Below are positions 50,841-59,777 of a DNA stretch of 64,000 bases, one piece after another. This DNA comes from Streptomyces sp. NRRL WC-3742 (GTDB lineage: Bacteria; Actinomycetota; Actinomycetes; Streptomycetales; Streptomycetaceae). Under the pieces are notes generated by a model. The model was not told where the DNA came from. It was given only the letters and a program-made list of their open reading frames with translations, and did no database searches. Location: contig NZ_JOCF01000035.1 of assembly GCF_000720635.1 (NCBI RefSeq), positions 25,486-89,485 of the forward strand, read 5' to 3'. Made by a program: the position numbers and the translations under genes. Each line of letters starts with the position of its first letter. Position 1 is the stretch's first letter.

Positions 50841-51385
50841 TAGCCGAGCAGCTGCACCCGGATGCCCGCGATGACGATGTCCAGCTCCAGGCGGAAGGTC
50901 GCGTCGCGCTGTTCCAGGGGGAGGACGGCGGCCTGGCGGGCCTGTTCCTCCAGGGTGTAGCCGTTGACGAAGCTGGTGACCACGTCCGCGCCGAGGTGGG
51001 CGGCCCGGTCGTCGGCTCCGGCCGAGCGCAGGGTGTCCGTCAGGGAGCCGAAGAAGGCGAGGGCGTTGGGCGGCGGGGCGGTGAAGGAGGCCAGGAGCCG
51101 GGCGCCGTCGCGGTGGGCGAGCATGGTGGTGCGGGCCCGGGTGGCCAGGTCGCGGAGCCGGTCGGGCCAGTCCTGCCCGTCGGCGGGCGGCTGGGTGAGC
51201 ATCTCGCCGATGATCCGGTCGGCCAGTGCGTCCAGCAGTGCCGCCTTGCTCGGGTAGTGCCAGTACAGGGCTCCGGCGCGGACGCCGAGCCGCTGGGCCA
51301 GGCGACGGGTGGTCAGCTCGTCGAGGCCGTCCTCGTCGAGCAGTTCCATGGCGCCCTGCAGCACGTCGGCCTGTCTGAGCGGCAT
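50840..51385 (-). CDS. TetR-family repressor
   Basis: 181 residues from ATG 51385 (AGGGGAG upstream); the frame is open to 51460 but that would cross the operator. HTH: DVLQGAMELLDEDGLDELTT, RLGVRAGALYWHYPSKAALL; the C-terminal half is a TetR_C ligand domain. Divergent from the FAD monooxygenase across a clear operator, resembling TetR/TetX-like pairs. Confidence 0.9.
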   Translation of the reverse strand: MPLRQADVLQGAMELLDEDGLDELTTRRLAQRLGVRAGALYWHYPSKAALLDALADRIIGEMLTQPPADGQDWPDRLRDLATRARTTMLAHRDGARLLASFTAPPPNALAFFGSLTDTLRSAGADDRAAHLGADVVTSFVNGYTLEEQARQAAVLPLEQRDATFRLELDIVIAGIRVQLLG

Positions 51386-51430
51386 CGGGCTCCCCTTTCG
51401 TCCTTCTTCTCCCTGCCGGGGCATCTTGCC

Positions 51431-51484
51431 ACTTGAACGCCGACCAAGTAACTTGAACACCGTCCAAGTGAACGGTGTTCAAGT
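51431..51484. promoter_or_regulatory. TetR operators between regulator and FAD monooxygenase
   Basis: Perfect 13-bp arms ACTTGAACACCGT (51451-51463) and ACGGTGTTCAAGT (51472-51484), plus a second, smaller ACTTG...CAAGT pair at 51431-51449. They cover the divergent promoter region and end 14 bp before the monooxygenase ATG. Confidence 0.85.
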
Positions 51485-51498
51485 CCAGGGGGATCGAC

Positions 51499-52635
51499 AT
51501 GCGTGTTCTGGTGATCGGCGCGGGAATCGGGGGGCTCTGCCTCGCTCAGGGCCTGCGCCGGGCGGGGATCGACGTCCGCGTCTACGAGCGCGAGGAGGGC
51601 ATCCACGCCCGCTACCAGGGCTTCCGCATCGGCATCGGCGGCCCGGGGCTGGAGGCGCTGCGCGAATGCCTGCCGCAGCGCCTGCACCCGCTGCTGGAGG
51701 CCAGCACCGGGGAGCTCTCCGGCGAGCGCCTGGTCGTCGACGAGCAGCTGTGCGAGATCCGCCGACTCGGCGTGCTGCACGGGGGCATGGCCACCGACCG
51801 GCACGTCCTGCGCCACCTGCTGCTGGCCGGGCTCACCGACCGGATCGAGTTCGGCAAACGGCTGGTCCGCTACACCGAACTGCCCGACGGCACCGTCCGC
51901 GCCGAGTTCGCCGACGGGACCAGCGCCACCGGCGACCTCCTCGTCGGCGCGGACGGCGGCAACTCCCCCGTGCGCCGCCAGCTCCTGCCCGAGGCCGAGG
52001 TGGTCGCGCTCGACGGCAGGGGCCTGCTCGGCCGCACCCCGCTGACCGAGCGGTTCGCCGACCTCGTCCCGGGCTTCGGCACCGTCGTCGCCGGCCCCGA
52101 GGTGCGCATGCTCCTCGGAAAGATGGAGTTCCGCCGCCCGCCCCACCTCGCCGCCGCCGAACTGGCCCCCGACGTCGAACTCCCGGAAACCGGAAGCTAC
52201 GTGCGCTGGGTCGCCTTCCTGCCCGAGTACATCGACGCGGTGCCCGCCGACTGGCCGGCCGCCCGCGACCTGCTGCTGTCCGGCATCGCCGACTGGCACC
52301 CCGACCTGGTGGAACTGGTCCGCCGGTCCGACGTGGTGAACAGCTCCGGCCTGACGGTCCGCTACGCCGAGCCCGTACCGCACTGGGGCACCCGCCCGGT
52401 CACCCTGCTCGGCGACGCCGTCCACATCATGCCGCCCAGCGGAGGCATGGGCGCCAACACCGCCTTCCGTGACGCGGCCCTGCTCTGCCGCGCCCTCACC
52501 GCCGTCCACCGCGGCGAGGCGCAGCTGCTGACGGCCGTCGAGCGGTACGAGCGCGAGATGCTCGAGTACGGCTTCGCGGCCGTCGCGGAGAGCCTGGCGC
52601 AGCTGCCCGCCTTCGCCCCGGCCGCGAGCGCTTGA
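51499..52635 (+). CDS. FAD-dependent monooxygenase (group A)
   Basis: 378 residues from ATG 51499 (AGGGGG 7 bp upstream). N-terminal RVLVIGAGIGGLCLAQGLRR (FAD GxGxxG), mid-protein LLVGADGGNSPVRRQLLP, and C-terminal LLGDAVHIMPPSGGMGANTA. Related enzymes hydroxylate aromatic antibiotics (TetX/RIFMO type). Control by the divergent TetR through strong operators suggests induction by its substrate, possibly a resistance function. Confidence 0.9.
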   Translation: MRVLVIGAGIGGLCLAQGLRRAGIDVRVYEREEGIHARYQGFRIGIGGPGLEALRECLPQRLHPLLEASTGELSGERLVVDEQLCEIRRLGVLHGGMATDRHVLRHLLLAGLTDRIEFGKRLVRYTELPDGTVRAEFADGTSATGDLLVGADGGNSPVRRQLLPEAEVVALDGRGLLGRTPLTERFADLVPGFGTVVAGPEVRMLLGKMEFRRPPHLAAAELAPDVELPETGSYVRWVAFLPEYIDAVPADWPAARDLLLSGIADWHPDLVELVRRSDVVNSSGLTVRYAEPVPHWGTRPVTLLGDAVHIMPPSGGMGANTAFRDAALLCRALTAVHRGEAQLLTAVERYEREMLEYGFAAVAESLAQLPAFAPAASA

Positions 52636-52698
52636 CGCACCCTGGCAGAGTGGGCACACCAGTTCCACACCTGTCGAACAAGGAGCTCTGCGGACACC

Positions 52699-52983
52699 AT
52701 GGCCTACTACGCGGTCGAGTACGTCTTCACATCCGACGGTCGCCACCGGGAGGTCCGGCCCGCGCACCGCGACTACCTGACGGGCCTGCAGAAGGACGGC
52801 AAGCTCGTCCTCTCCGGCCCGCTGACCAGCGACACCGGCGGGCTGCTCATCTTCCGGGCCGACGACGAGGCCGCGGTGCGGGCACTCGTCGACGGCGACC
52901 CGTACACCGGGGCGGGGGTGCTCAGCGACACCCGGATCGTGCAGTGGAACCCGCTACTCGGGTACCTCGCCGAGCACCTCTAG
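52699..52983 (+). CDS. YciI-like protein
   Basis: 94 residues from ATG 52699 (AAGGAG about 14 bp upstream). Ferredoxin-like alpha/beta fold of the YciI family: YYAVEYVFTSDG, RPAHRDYLTGLQKDGKLVLS, GGLLIFRADDEAAVRALVDG. The conserved His (AHRDYL) and Asp (DGDPY) are present. 63 bp downstream of the FAD monooxygenase, perhaps in the same unit. Catalytic role uncertain. Confidence 0.88.
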   Translation: MAYYAVEYVFTSDGRHREVRPAHRDYLTGLQKDGKLVLSGPLTSDTGGLLIFRADDEAAVRALVDGDPYTGAGVLSDTRIVQWNPLLGYLAEHL

Positions 52984-53101
52984 GGTCTGTCGTCGATCGG
53001 CAGGGGCGGCCGGGACTCCGGCCGAGCGCGACGGCGTCCCGGGAGGCGGCGCTCCCGCACCCTGCCGATACTGGGGCCGCGACCCCCTGTGAGGAGAAGC
53101 C

Positions 53102-53494
53102 ATGGACTACGGACTCGGCGTACGGCTCCACCAGCCCTTCCGCCCCACCGTCGACGCCGTCACCGCCGCGCTCAAGGAGCAGGGCTTCGGTGTTCTGACC
53201 ACCATCGACGTCCGGGCGACCCTGCGCGAGAAGATCGGCGAGGAGATCGAGGACTACCTGATCCTCGGCGCCTGCAACCCCGCGCTCGCGCACCGTGCGC
53301 TCCAGGCCGATCGCCGCATCGGCCTACTGCTGCCCTGCAACGTGGTCGTCCGGGCGGACGGGGACGCCACGGTGGTCGAGGCCGTCGACCCGCAGACGCT
53401 GGTGGCGCTCGCCGGGCCCGACGGCGGGCTGGCCGAGGTCGCCGACGAGGCGGCGCGGCGCCTCGGCGCGGCCCTCGACTCGCTGCGGGGCTGA
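53102..53494 (+). CDS. DUF302-family protein
   Basis: 130 residues from ATG 53102 with GAGGAG at 6 bp. DUF302 signature: ALKEQGFGVLTTIDVRATLR, YLILGACNPALAHRALQADR and LLPCNVVVR. The two cysteines in GACNP and LPCNV are conserved. Proteins of this type are linked to redox or sulfur stress, but no reaction is established. Confidence 0.9.
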   Translation: MDYGLGVRLHQPFRPTVDAVTAALKEQGFGVLTTIDVRATLREKIGEEIEDYLILGACNPALAHRALQADRRIGLLLPCNVVVRADGDATVVEAVDPQTLVALAGPDGGLAEVADEAARRLGAALDSLRG

Positions 53495-53507
53495 GGAGCA
53501 CGCCGCG

Positions 53508-53592
53508 ACCGGACCCGTCGTCGTCGGGTACGACGGCTCGCCCGAGAGCCCGGCCGCGCCGCCGAGTGGGTCGTCCGCGAGGCCGGGCCGTC
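53508..53592 (+). pseudogene. Remnant of a universal stress protein gene
   Basis: One plus frame reads TGPVVVGYDGSPESPAA, the N-terminal strand of UspA domains, and after a frameshift another reads AAEWVVREAG, the following helix. The rest is missing; the SDR gene ends right after it. Confidence 0.65.
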
Positions 53593-53607
53593 GTCCCGCG
53601 CCGCTGG

Positions 53608-54387
53608 TCAGCCGCGTACGATGGGCCCCAGCCAGGTGCCGCCGGAGGCGTCGATGACCTGGCCGGTCACCCAGCGCCCCTGCGGGCCCGCCAGGAAGCC
53701 GACCACGTCCGCGACGTCCTCCGGCTCGCCGATCCGGCCGAGGGCCGTGATCGACGCGAGCCCGGCCAGTGCCTCGGAGGAGCCCGTCCATCCGGCGGTC
53801 ATGTCGGTGCGCACCACCCCGGGTTCGACCGTGTTCACGGTGATCCCCCGCCGCCCCAGGTCGTTGGCGAGCGAGGTGCCGAGGGCGGCCAGCGCCGCCT
53901 TGCTGACGGTGTAGGCGATCTGGAGGTGGTTGGCGATCCGGGTGGCCGCCGAGCCCACGTTGACGATCCGGCCGCCGTCGAGCAGCAGCGGCAGTGCGCG
54001 CTGGATCACGAACATCGGCGTGCTCAGGTTCACCGTCAGGACCCTTTCCAGCTCGGCCTCGGTGAGCTGCCCGATCGAGACGGCCGAGTGGACGCCCGCG
54101 TTGTTGACCAGGATGTCCAGGCCCTCCGCGCCGTGGTCCGCCAGCCCGGCGGCCAGCCCCTCGAACAGGGCGTCCACCGCACCGCCGGAGCCGAACGCGG
54201 CCGGCACCGCGAACGCCCGGCCCCCGGCCTCGCCGATCATCGCCACGGTCTTCGCCGCGGCCTCGGCGTCGCCGCCGTAGTGGACCGCGACCAGTGCGCC
54301 GTCGCGGGCGAGCCGCAGCGCGACCGCGCGCCCGATCCCCCGCGAGCCGCCCGTCACCAGCGCCGTCCTGCCGTCGAGTTCCCCCAC
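53608..54387 (-). CDS. Short-chain dehydrogenase/reductase
   Basis: 259 residues from GTG 54387 (GGAGGGG 7 bp upstream); the open frame to 54513 has no supporting site. Cofactor motif TGGSRGIG, NNAG, catalytic Ser (GSAAT) and YxxxK (AYTVSKAALAAL). A classical FabG-like SDR whose C-terminus ends GQVIDASGGTWLGP. Reduces a carbonyl with NADPH; substrate unknown. Next to a decayed USP gene. Confidence 0.9.
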   Translation of the reverse strand: MGELDGRTALVTGGSRGIGRAVALRLARDGALVAVHYGGDAEAAAKTVAMIGEAGGRAFAVPAAFGSGGAVDALFEGLAAGLADHGAEGLDILVNNAGVHSAVSIGQLTEAELERVLTVNLSTPMFVIQRALPLLLDGGRIVNVGSAATRIANHLQIAYTVSKAALAALGTSLANDLGRRGITVNTVEPGVVRTDMTAGWTGSSEALAGLASITALGRIGEPEDVADVVGFLAGPQGRWVTGQVIDASGGTWLGPIVRG

Positions 54388-54836
54388 GATCGCCCCTCCT
54401 GTCGCACCGCCCCGGCCGAATCCGGGACCGGTCCAGAGTAGGACGGCGACCGCGTCGGCCACAGGGCCCCGGCCCGCCGATCGGTGCCCGACCGGTGCCC
54501 ACTCTGCGCCCACCCGGAGCCCATGCCACAGGGCTAGTGCAATTTCACATTGTGCTGTTACATTTCACTCACGCCGCCTGCCAACCCCTCCGGCCGGCGG
54601 CCCCCACCTCCACCGACACACCCCGACTCCCGTACGGGGACGCCGTTTACCCGCTTCCGCGGCCTCCCCGTACGGGCTCCAAGGCCCCGCGCCCCGGCGC
54701 GGTCCCCCGGCCCCGGGCTGCCGTTCCCCCACCCCCGGAACCGGTACCGACGGCGCACGCCCGCCTCTCTCCTCCCCCGGCGCGCGCCCGTCCGCAGCAC
54801 CACCAGAACACCCCCACACCCCACGAGGAGAACCCG
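54388..54836. other. Regulatory region upstream of the first M9 collagenase
   Basis: An A/T-rich island at about 54535-54580 (GTGCAATTTCAC, then CATTGTGCTGTTACATTTCA) stands out from the GC-rich background and shares GTGCAATWTMAC with the upstream region of the second collagenase. It is likely the promoter; no gene is seen. Confidence 0.45.
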
Positions 54837-57131
54837 GTGCCCTCAAGAGCCACCGTGCGCAACACCCTGCTCTCGGCCGCGCTGGCCGCCACGCTCGCCG
54901 TCCCCCTGGTGCAGGGCGTCCAGGCCACCGCCGCGCCTGCGCCCACCGTCCCGGCCGTACCGGCGGTTCCGGCCGCACCGGCCCCGGCCGCCTCCGCCGG
55001 TCCCCAGGGCTCGCCCGGCTCGGCGGCGCTCCAGCCCACCACCGGTACGCAGCCCGGCGATCCGGCCGCCGCCGCCGTCCAGGCGGACGTCACGGCGAGG
55101 AGCGCCGCCTGCACCCCGGAGACGTTCACCTCGCTCTCCCCCACCGCGCTCGCCGACTTCCTCGCCGACCGCAGCCACACCTACCAGGACTGCCTGCGTC
55201 CGCTGCTGGTCAACTGGAGCCCGCTGACGGCCAAGGTGATGACGCCCGAGCACGTACGGGCCGTCGCCGCCCGGGTGAGCTCCCTCGCGCCGTCCTTCGA
55301 CAGCGCCAACAACCTCAACCAGCAGGAACTCTGGTACTACCTGCACATCGCCGTCTTCTTCGACTTCAACCACACCGAGGTCGACCTCTCCGACGACACC
55401 ACCGTCGCCGCCCTCGACCGCGCCATCCGCGACTACACCGCCAACCCCCGGGTGTTCGAACCCACCACCACCAACGGCAGCACCATGGGCGAACTGGTGC
55501 AGACCGGCACCGCCCCCAAGCTCCGGCTCGCGCGCCTGCCCCTGGTCAAGCGGGTCCTGCGGACGTTCGCACCCGGCTCGCCCACCGTCGGCGACAGCGG
55601 CTGGAACTGGGCCGTCCAGGGCGCCCTCCAGCTCAACTTCCAGGGCATCAGCAACGTCGGCGAGGACCCGCAGGGCCTGTTCCGGGCCGCGGTCGCCGCC
55701 GACGCCGACTACCGCGAGGCGTTCCGCGCCTACGCCGGCTACACCCACCTCAAGGGCACCGGCAGCGAGTGGGCCGCCGGGGACGCCATGCTCGAGTACG
55801 GGCGCTTCGCCCAGATCGGCGCCCTCAAGCCGGAGTTGACGCAGCGGCTCGGCTCCGAACTGGAGCTCGCCGCAGCCACGTTCGGCCGGATGACCCGGCC
55901 CTGGGCCAACCTGGTCGGCCCGATCAACGACCTCGGGCTCTGCGGCCCGTACGCGGTCTGCCGCACCGACCTGGAACGCCAGCTCTTCCCCAACACCTAC
56001 AGCTACGACAACGGCACCCTGGTCGTGCGCACCGCGCTCGACAAGGCCACCGCCGACCAGCTCTACTACGCCACCAAGCAGGTCAAGGCCCAGTTCTTCC
56101 GCACCCTGGGCACCGACCAGCCGCTGGCCGACGACACCCACCCGGCGCTGACCGTCCAGCTGTACGACACCAAGACCAACTACCAGGCGTTCCAGAACCT
56201 GTTGTTCGGCATCGGCGACGTCCAGAACGGCGGCATGTTCCTGGAGGAGCGCTCCACCTTCTACACCTACCAACGCACCACCCAGGAGTCGTACTTCAGC
56301 CTGGAGGAGCTCTTCCGGCACGAGTACACCCACTACCTCAACGCCCGCTGGGCCATCCCCGGCTCGGGCTACACCACCCGCTGGCCCGGCGACGCCACCT
56401 TCGCCATGAACGAGGGCACCGCCGAGTACTTCGCCGGCTCCACCCGCGACGGCGGGGTCAAGGCGCGCAAGTACATGGTCCGCCAGATCGGTTGGGACGA
56501 CCAGGGCGGCACCCCCCGCCTGACCGTCGACGAGATCCTCCACGCCACCCAGGGCGCACTGGGCTTCCGCGCCTACCCGTACGCCGCGACCTTCTTCAAC
56601 CTGCTCGGCGAGAAGCACCCGGATCAACTCGCCGAGATGTACCGCCTGTTGCGCGCCGACGACCGCGCCGGCTACGACGCCTGGCGCGAGCGCCTCGGCC
56701 ACGACGCCGCCCTCCAGCGCGAGTACACCGCGTTCCTGGACGCCGAGATCCCGCTCGCGGACAACCTCTACGTCCCCGCCACCGGCTTCACGCCCAACGG
56801 GCAGCTGACCTACTCCATGGCCACCGAGGTCCGCAGCGCCTTCACCGCCGCCACGCAGAACACCCCCGACTGCAAGGACAACGGCGACTGGAACAACAAG
56901 ATGCGCTTCACCTGCACCGGCCGCATCACCGCCAACCTCACCAACTCCGCCGACGCCGGGCAGATCCGCAAGGACATGGCCGCCACCGTCGACACCTTCC
57001 TCCTCGACCGGGGCGGCGCCGCCGCCAACAACCTGGCCGACATGAACTGCTGGTTCGGCAAGGTCGACGTCTGGCCCTCGGGCGGGGCCGGAACCGCGGA
57101 CTACTCCTGCGAGGGCCCGCTGCGCCGCTGA
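54837..57131 (+). CDS. Secreted collagenase (peptidase M9)
   Basis: 764 residues from GTG 54837 (GAGGAG 5 bp upstream). Signal peptide: basic start, hydrophobic run (LLSAALAATLAVPLVQGV), Ala-rich cleavage region. The M9 zinc site is intact: HEYTH (His495, Glu496, His499) and Glu526 in NEGTAEYF. The N-terminal activator region and the C-terminal part match VibrioColA-type gluzincins; no PKD or collagen-binding repeat remains at the C-terminus. Convergent with a second M9 gene. Confidence 0.92.
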   Translation: MPSRATVRNTLLSAALAATLAVPLVQGVQATAAPAPTVPAVPAVPAAPAPAASAGPQGSPGSAALQPTTGTQPGDPAAAAVQADVTARSAACTPETFTSLSPTALADFLADRSHTYQDCLRPLLVNWSPLTAKVMTPEHVRAVAARVSSLAPSFDSANNLNQQELWYYLHIAVFFDFNHTEVDLSDDTTVAALDRAIRDYTANPRVFEPTTTNGSTMGELVQTGTAPKLRLARLPLVKRVLRTFAPGSPTVGDSGWNWAVQGALQLNFQGISNVGEDPQGLFRAAVAADADYREAFRAYAGYTHLKGTGSEWAAGDAMLEYGRFAQIGALKPELTQRLGSELELAAATFGRMTRPWANLVGPINDLGLCGPYAVCRTDLERQLFPNTYSYDNGTLVVRTALDKATADQLYYATKQVKAQFFRTLGTDQPLADDTHPALTVQLYDTKTNYQAFQNLLFGIGDVQNGGMFLEERSTFYTYQRTTQESYFSLEELFRHEYTHYLNARWAIPGSGYTTRWPGDATFAMNEGTAEYFAGSTRDGGVKARKYMVRQIGWDDQGGTPRLTVDEILHATQGALGFRAYPYAATFFNLLGEKHPDQLAEMYRLLRADDRAGYDAWRERLGHDAALQREYTAFLDAEIPLADNLYVPATGFTPNGQLTYSMATEVRSAFTAATQNTPDCKDNGDWNNKMRFTCTGRITANLTNSADAGQIRKDMAATVDTFLLDRGGAAANNLADMNCWFGKVDVWPSGGAGTADYSCEGPLRR

Positions 57132-57153
57132 CCCGGCGGCGCAGCCCGTACAC

Positions 57154-57189
57154 ACGACGCCCGGCCGGGAACTCCCGGCCGGGCGTCGT
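57154..57189. terminator. Terminator between the two collagenase genes
   Basis: Perfect 17-bp arms (57154-57170 and 57173-57189), ACGACGCCCGG/CCGGGCGTCGT at the base, with a 2-nt loop. Located between the convergent M9 genes. A tandem TCGTCGTGCTGTCC-type repeat follows to 57226. Confidence 0.85.
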
Positions 57190-57246
57190 GCTGTCGTCGT
57201 GCTGTCCTTCGTCGTGCTGTCCTTCGGGGGTCAGGGGGTCACGGGG

Positions 57247-59457
57247 TCAGGACTCGGTGCTGACCGGCTGGGCGGTCACGGTGACCGTGGTCGGGGTGGT
57301 GGCGATGCGGCCCGTGTCGTCCTTGGCGGTCAGGGCGACGGTGTAGCTGCCGGCGGCCGCGTAGGTGTGGCTCGGGTTGCGCTCGTCCGAGGAGGTGCCG
57401 TCGCCGAAGGTCCAGTGCCAGGAGACGATCCGGCCGGGCCCGGTCTGCACGGCCCGTTCCTTGACGCTGACGGTCGCGCCGTTCACCGAGGTGTCGAACA
57501 GCGCGGTCGGGCCCGCGGCGTAGCAGGCGCCGGCGGCGCAGGCGGTGAGCCAGGTGTCGAAGTCGGCGTCGTAGGAGGTGCCGAGGCCGTTGTAGACCGC
57601 GTAACCGCCCGGGTAGTCGCCGACGCGGAACCGCTGCAGCATGGCCCGGACGTCGGCCGGGTGCTTCTCCAGCATGTACCGGACGGCCAGGTAGCCCCAC
57701 GGGTAGACGCGGGTCGTGTCCGAGTTGTCGTAGGTGTTCTGGAAGATGGTGCTGAGCTTGTAGGTGTGCTTCGCGGCCTGGTTCATCGCGTCGACGTCGG
57801 TGACGGCGCGGTAGGTGTACGAGGTGTACTCGGCGATGCCCTCGATCCACCAGATGTCCGGCACGGACGTCTGGGCCTTGAAGTTGCCCTTCATGTCGTA
57901 GATGCCGTCGAGGTAGTGGGTGTACTCGTGGTTGAGGTTCCACACCCGGGCGGGGTCCATGTTGTTCCAGGACTTCTGGTACATCACGGTCACGGCCTGG
58001 TTGTCCGGGTCGGTCGCGTCCATGAGGGTCTCGCCACCGTTGTCGGTGTCGTTGCCGAAGATCGCCCACGAGTAGGTGACGTAGTCGGCCCGGTTGGCGA
58101 AGATCCCGAAGGTGACCGTCTTCGCGTACTGGTTCGGCACCGGCCCGTCGTCCTTGACGATGCCGTGGAAGAACGCGTCCTGCTTGCGCAGGCTGGCGCA
58201 GGCGGTGGCCAGTTCCTCGGCCGACAGCGCCTGGGCCTGCAGGGTGCGGTTGTCGCAGACCAGCCGGTGAGGCAGGACGACCGAGGCGAGCTTGGCGGGC
58301 AGGTTGCAGATGTCGTAGTAGGAGCACTGGCCGGGGTTGTAGTACGCGGCCTGGACGGCCGTGTTCACGTACAGCGGCGCCGCGGGCGTCAGCAGCGGCG
58401 CGGAGTCCAGCACCTTCCTGACCAGCGGCTTGACCTTCGGCTCGACGGCCGGGCCGCTGCCGGCCATCCGGGCCAGGTCGTTGCCCGCATTGGTGTCGAG
58501 GACCTCGTTGGGCCCGCCGATCAGGTCCTTGTGCTTGATCGCGAAGTCCGCGAGGGAGTGGGCCAGGCCCGGGTCGGCGGCGACCGCCCTGACGAAGTCC
58601 GGGTTCGCGTTGCCCCGCCAGAGCGGGTACTGGAGAACGGAGTTGACCGCGCCGACCATCGTCGGGACGGTGTTGTAGGAGTTGTCGTAGCCGTCCAGGA
58701 TGCGCTTGTAGACGCCCAGGTACCCGGCCTGGACGTTGGCGCTGTCGGTCAGCCACACCACGTCCTTGAGCACCGGGCCGTTGCCCGCGCTGACGTCGCG
58801 TGAGCGGGGGCCGGCGAAGAACGCGTCCAGGCCGGCCCTGACGGCGGTGGTGAGCTTGCCGGTGTACGGGCCGGCCTCCTCGGGGTGGTGGGACTGGATG
58901 AAGTAGCCCACCTGGAGGTAGATCGCCAGTTGCTGGACACCGGTCACGTCGTCGCCGGTGTAGTCGGCCGCGGCCTCCTTGAAGGCGGCGGCCACGGCCA
59001 GCATCCGGGACTGCCGGAAGATGCTCGGGTCGGCGCTGCCGCTGTCGTACAGGCTCCGGATGCACTCCGGGGTCTGACGCATGATCGACATGACCAGGTC
59101 GACCCCGTCGCGGCCGGCGAAGTCGGCCGGGCCGCACGCCTGGGCGGAGGCCGCCACGCCGGGGCTCGAACTCGGCTTCGCGGCAGCGGACTTGTCGGGG
59201 CGGGCCGGGCCGTCCGTCGCCACCTCGGTGGCCGAGCGGCCCATCAGGCGCTCGCCGATCAGGGCCGGGATCTGCGGGGCGGCGAGGGGCGCGGCGGGGC
59301 TCTCGGCCCCCGCCCTCGCGACGGGGGCCTGTACGTCCGGGGCGGCGGTGACGGCGGCGGGTGCCGCGAACGCCTGGGCGGGCAGCACGGCGGTGGCCGT
59401 GGCGCAGCAGGCGACGACGCCGGCCGCGAGTATGGAGAGTCTGGTACGCAGGAGCAC
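57247..59457 (-). CDS. Secreted collagenase (peptidase M9) with PKD domain
   Basis: 736 residues from GTG 59457 (AAGGA 6 bp upstream). Signal peptide LSILAAGVVACCATATAVLP. M9 site: NHEYTHYLDG (His510, Glu511, His514) and Glu539 in IEGIAEY. The last ~90 residues are a PKD domain (VSWHWTFGDGTSSDERNPSH, then YTVALTAKDDTG). It differs from the 54837 paralogue by this domain, so the two secreted enzymes probably handle collagen or gelatin differently. Confidence 0.92.
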   Translation of the reverse strand: MLLRTRLSILAAGVVACCATATAVLPAQAFAAPAAVTAAPDVQAPVARAGAESPAAPLAAPQIPALIGERLMGRSATEVATDGPARPDKSAAAKPSSSPGVAASAQACGPADFAGRDGVDLVMSIMRQTPECIRSLYDSGSADPSIFRQSRMLAVAAAFKEAAADYTGDDVTGVQQLAIYLQVGYFIQSHHPEEAGPYTGKLTTAVRAGLDAFFAGPRSRDVSAGNGPVLKDVVWLTDSANVQAGYLGVYKRILDGYDNSYNTVPTMVGAVNSVLQYPLWRGNANPDFVRAVAADPGLAHSLADFAIKHKDLIGGPNEVLDTNAGNDLARMAGSGPAVEPKVKPLVRKVLDSAPLLTPAAPLYVNTAVQAAYYNPGQCSYYDICNLPAKLASVVLPHRLVCDNRTLQAQALSAEELATACASLRKQDAFFHGIVKDDGPVPNQYAKTVTFGIFANRADYVTYSWAIFGNDTDNGGETLMDATDPDNQAVTVMYQKSWNNMDPARVWNLNHEYTHYLDGIYDMKGNFKAQTSVPDIWWIEGIAEYTSYTYRAVTDVDAMNQAAKHTYKLSTIFQNTYDNSDTTRVYPWGYLAVRYMLEKHPADVRAMLQRFRVGDYPGGYAVYNGLGTSYDADFDTWLTACAAGACYAAGPTALFDTSVNGATVSVKERAVQTGPGRIVSWHWTFGDGTSSDERNPSHTYAAAGSYTVALTAKDDTGRIATTPTTVTVTAQPVSTES

Positions 59458-59777
59458 GCAGAGTCCTTCTTCGAGGGGGCAGCCCGACGTGGCGCCGGGC
59501 TGTGGTGAAGGAGATTGGCGTGGATCCTGTCACCCACCGACCACCAGAACAATGTCACAGGTTATATTGCACGCTTGTTTCGGCCACCTGTCCGCCCGTC
59601 ACGCTGACCTGTGACGGCGGGCGGCTGCGCACCTACCGGGCTCCCCTCCGCGCCGCGAGTCGGGAGGTCCGCCCCCGGCACCCCGCGCCTGCGGGCAGCG
59701 AGGAGTGGCCGAACTGCGCCCCACCGGGCCGGGCACCGACGTACCGCGTCGGCGTGGAAGGGGGCACCGGGGCGCCG
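59458..59777. other. Upstream region of the second collagenase
   Basis: On the minus strand GTGCAATATAAC (59572-59561) and TGTGACATTGT lie about 105-125 bp before the start at 59457, again in an A/T-rich patch. The remainder to 59777 is G/C-rich, with no gene. Confidence 0.45.
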
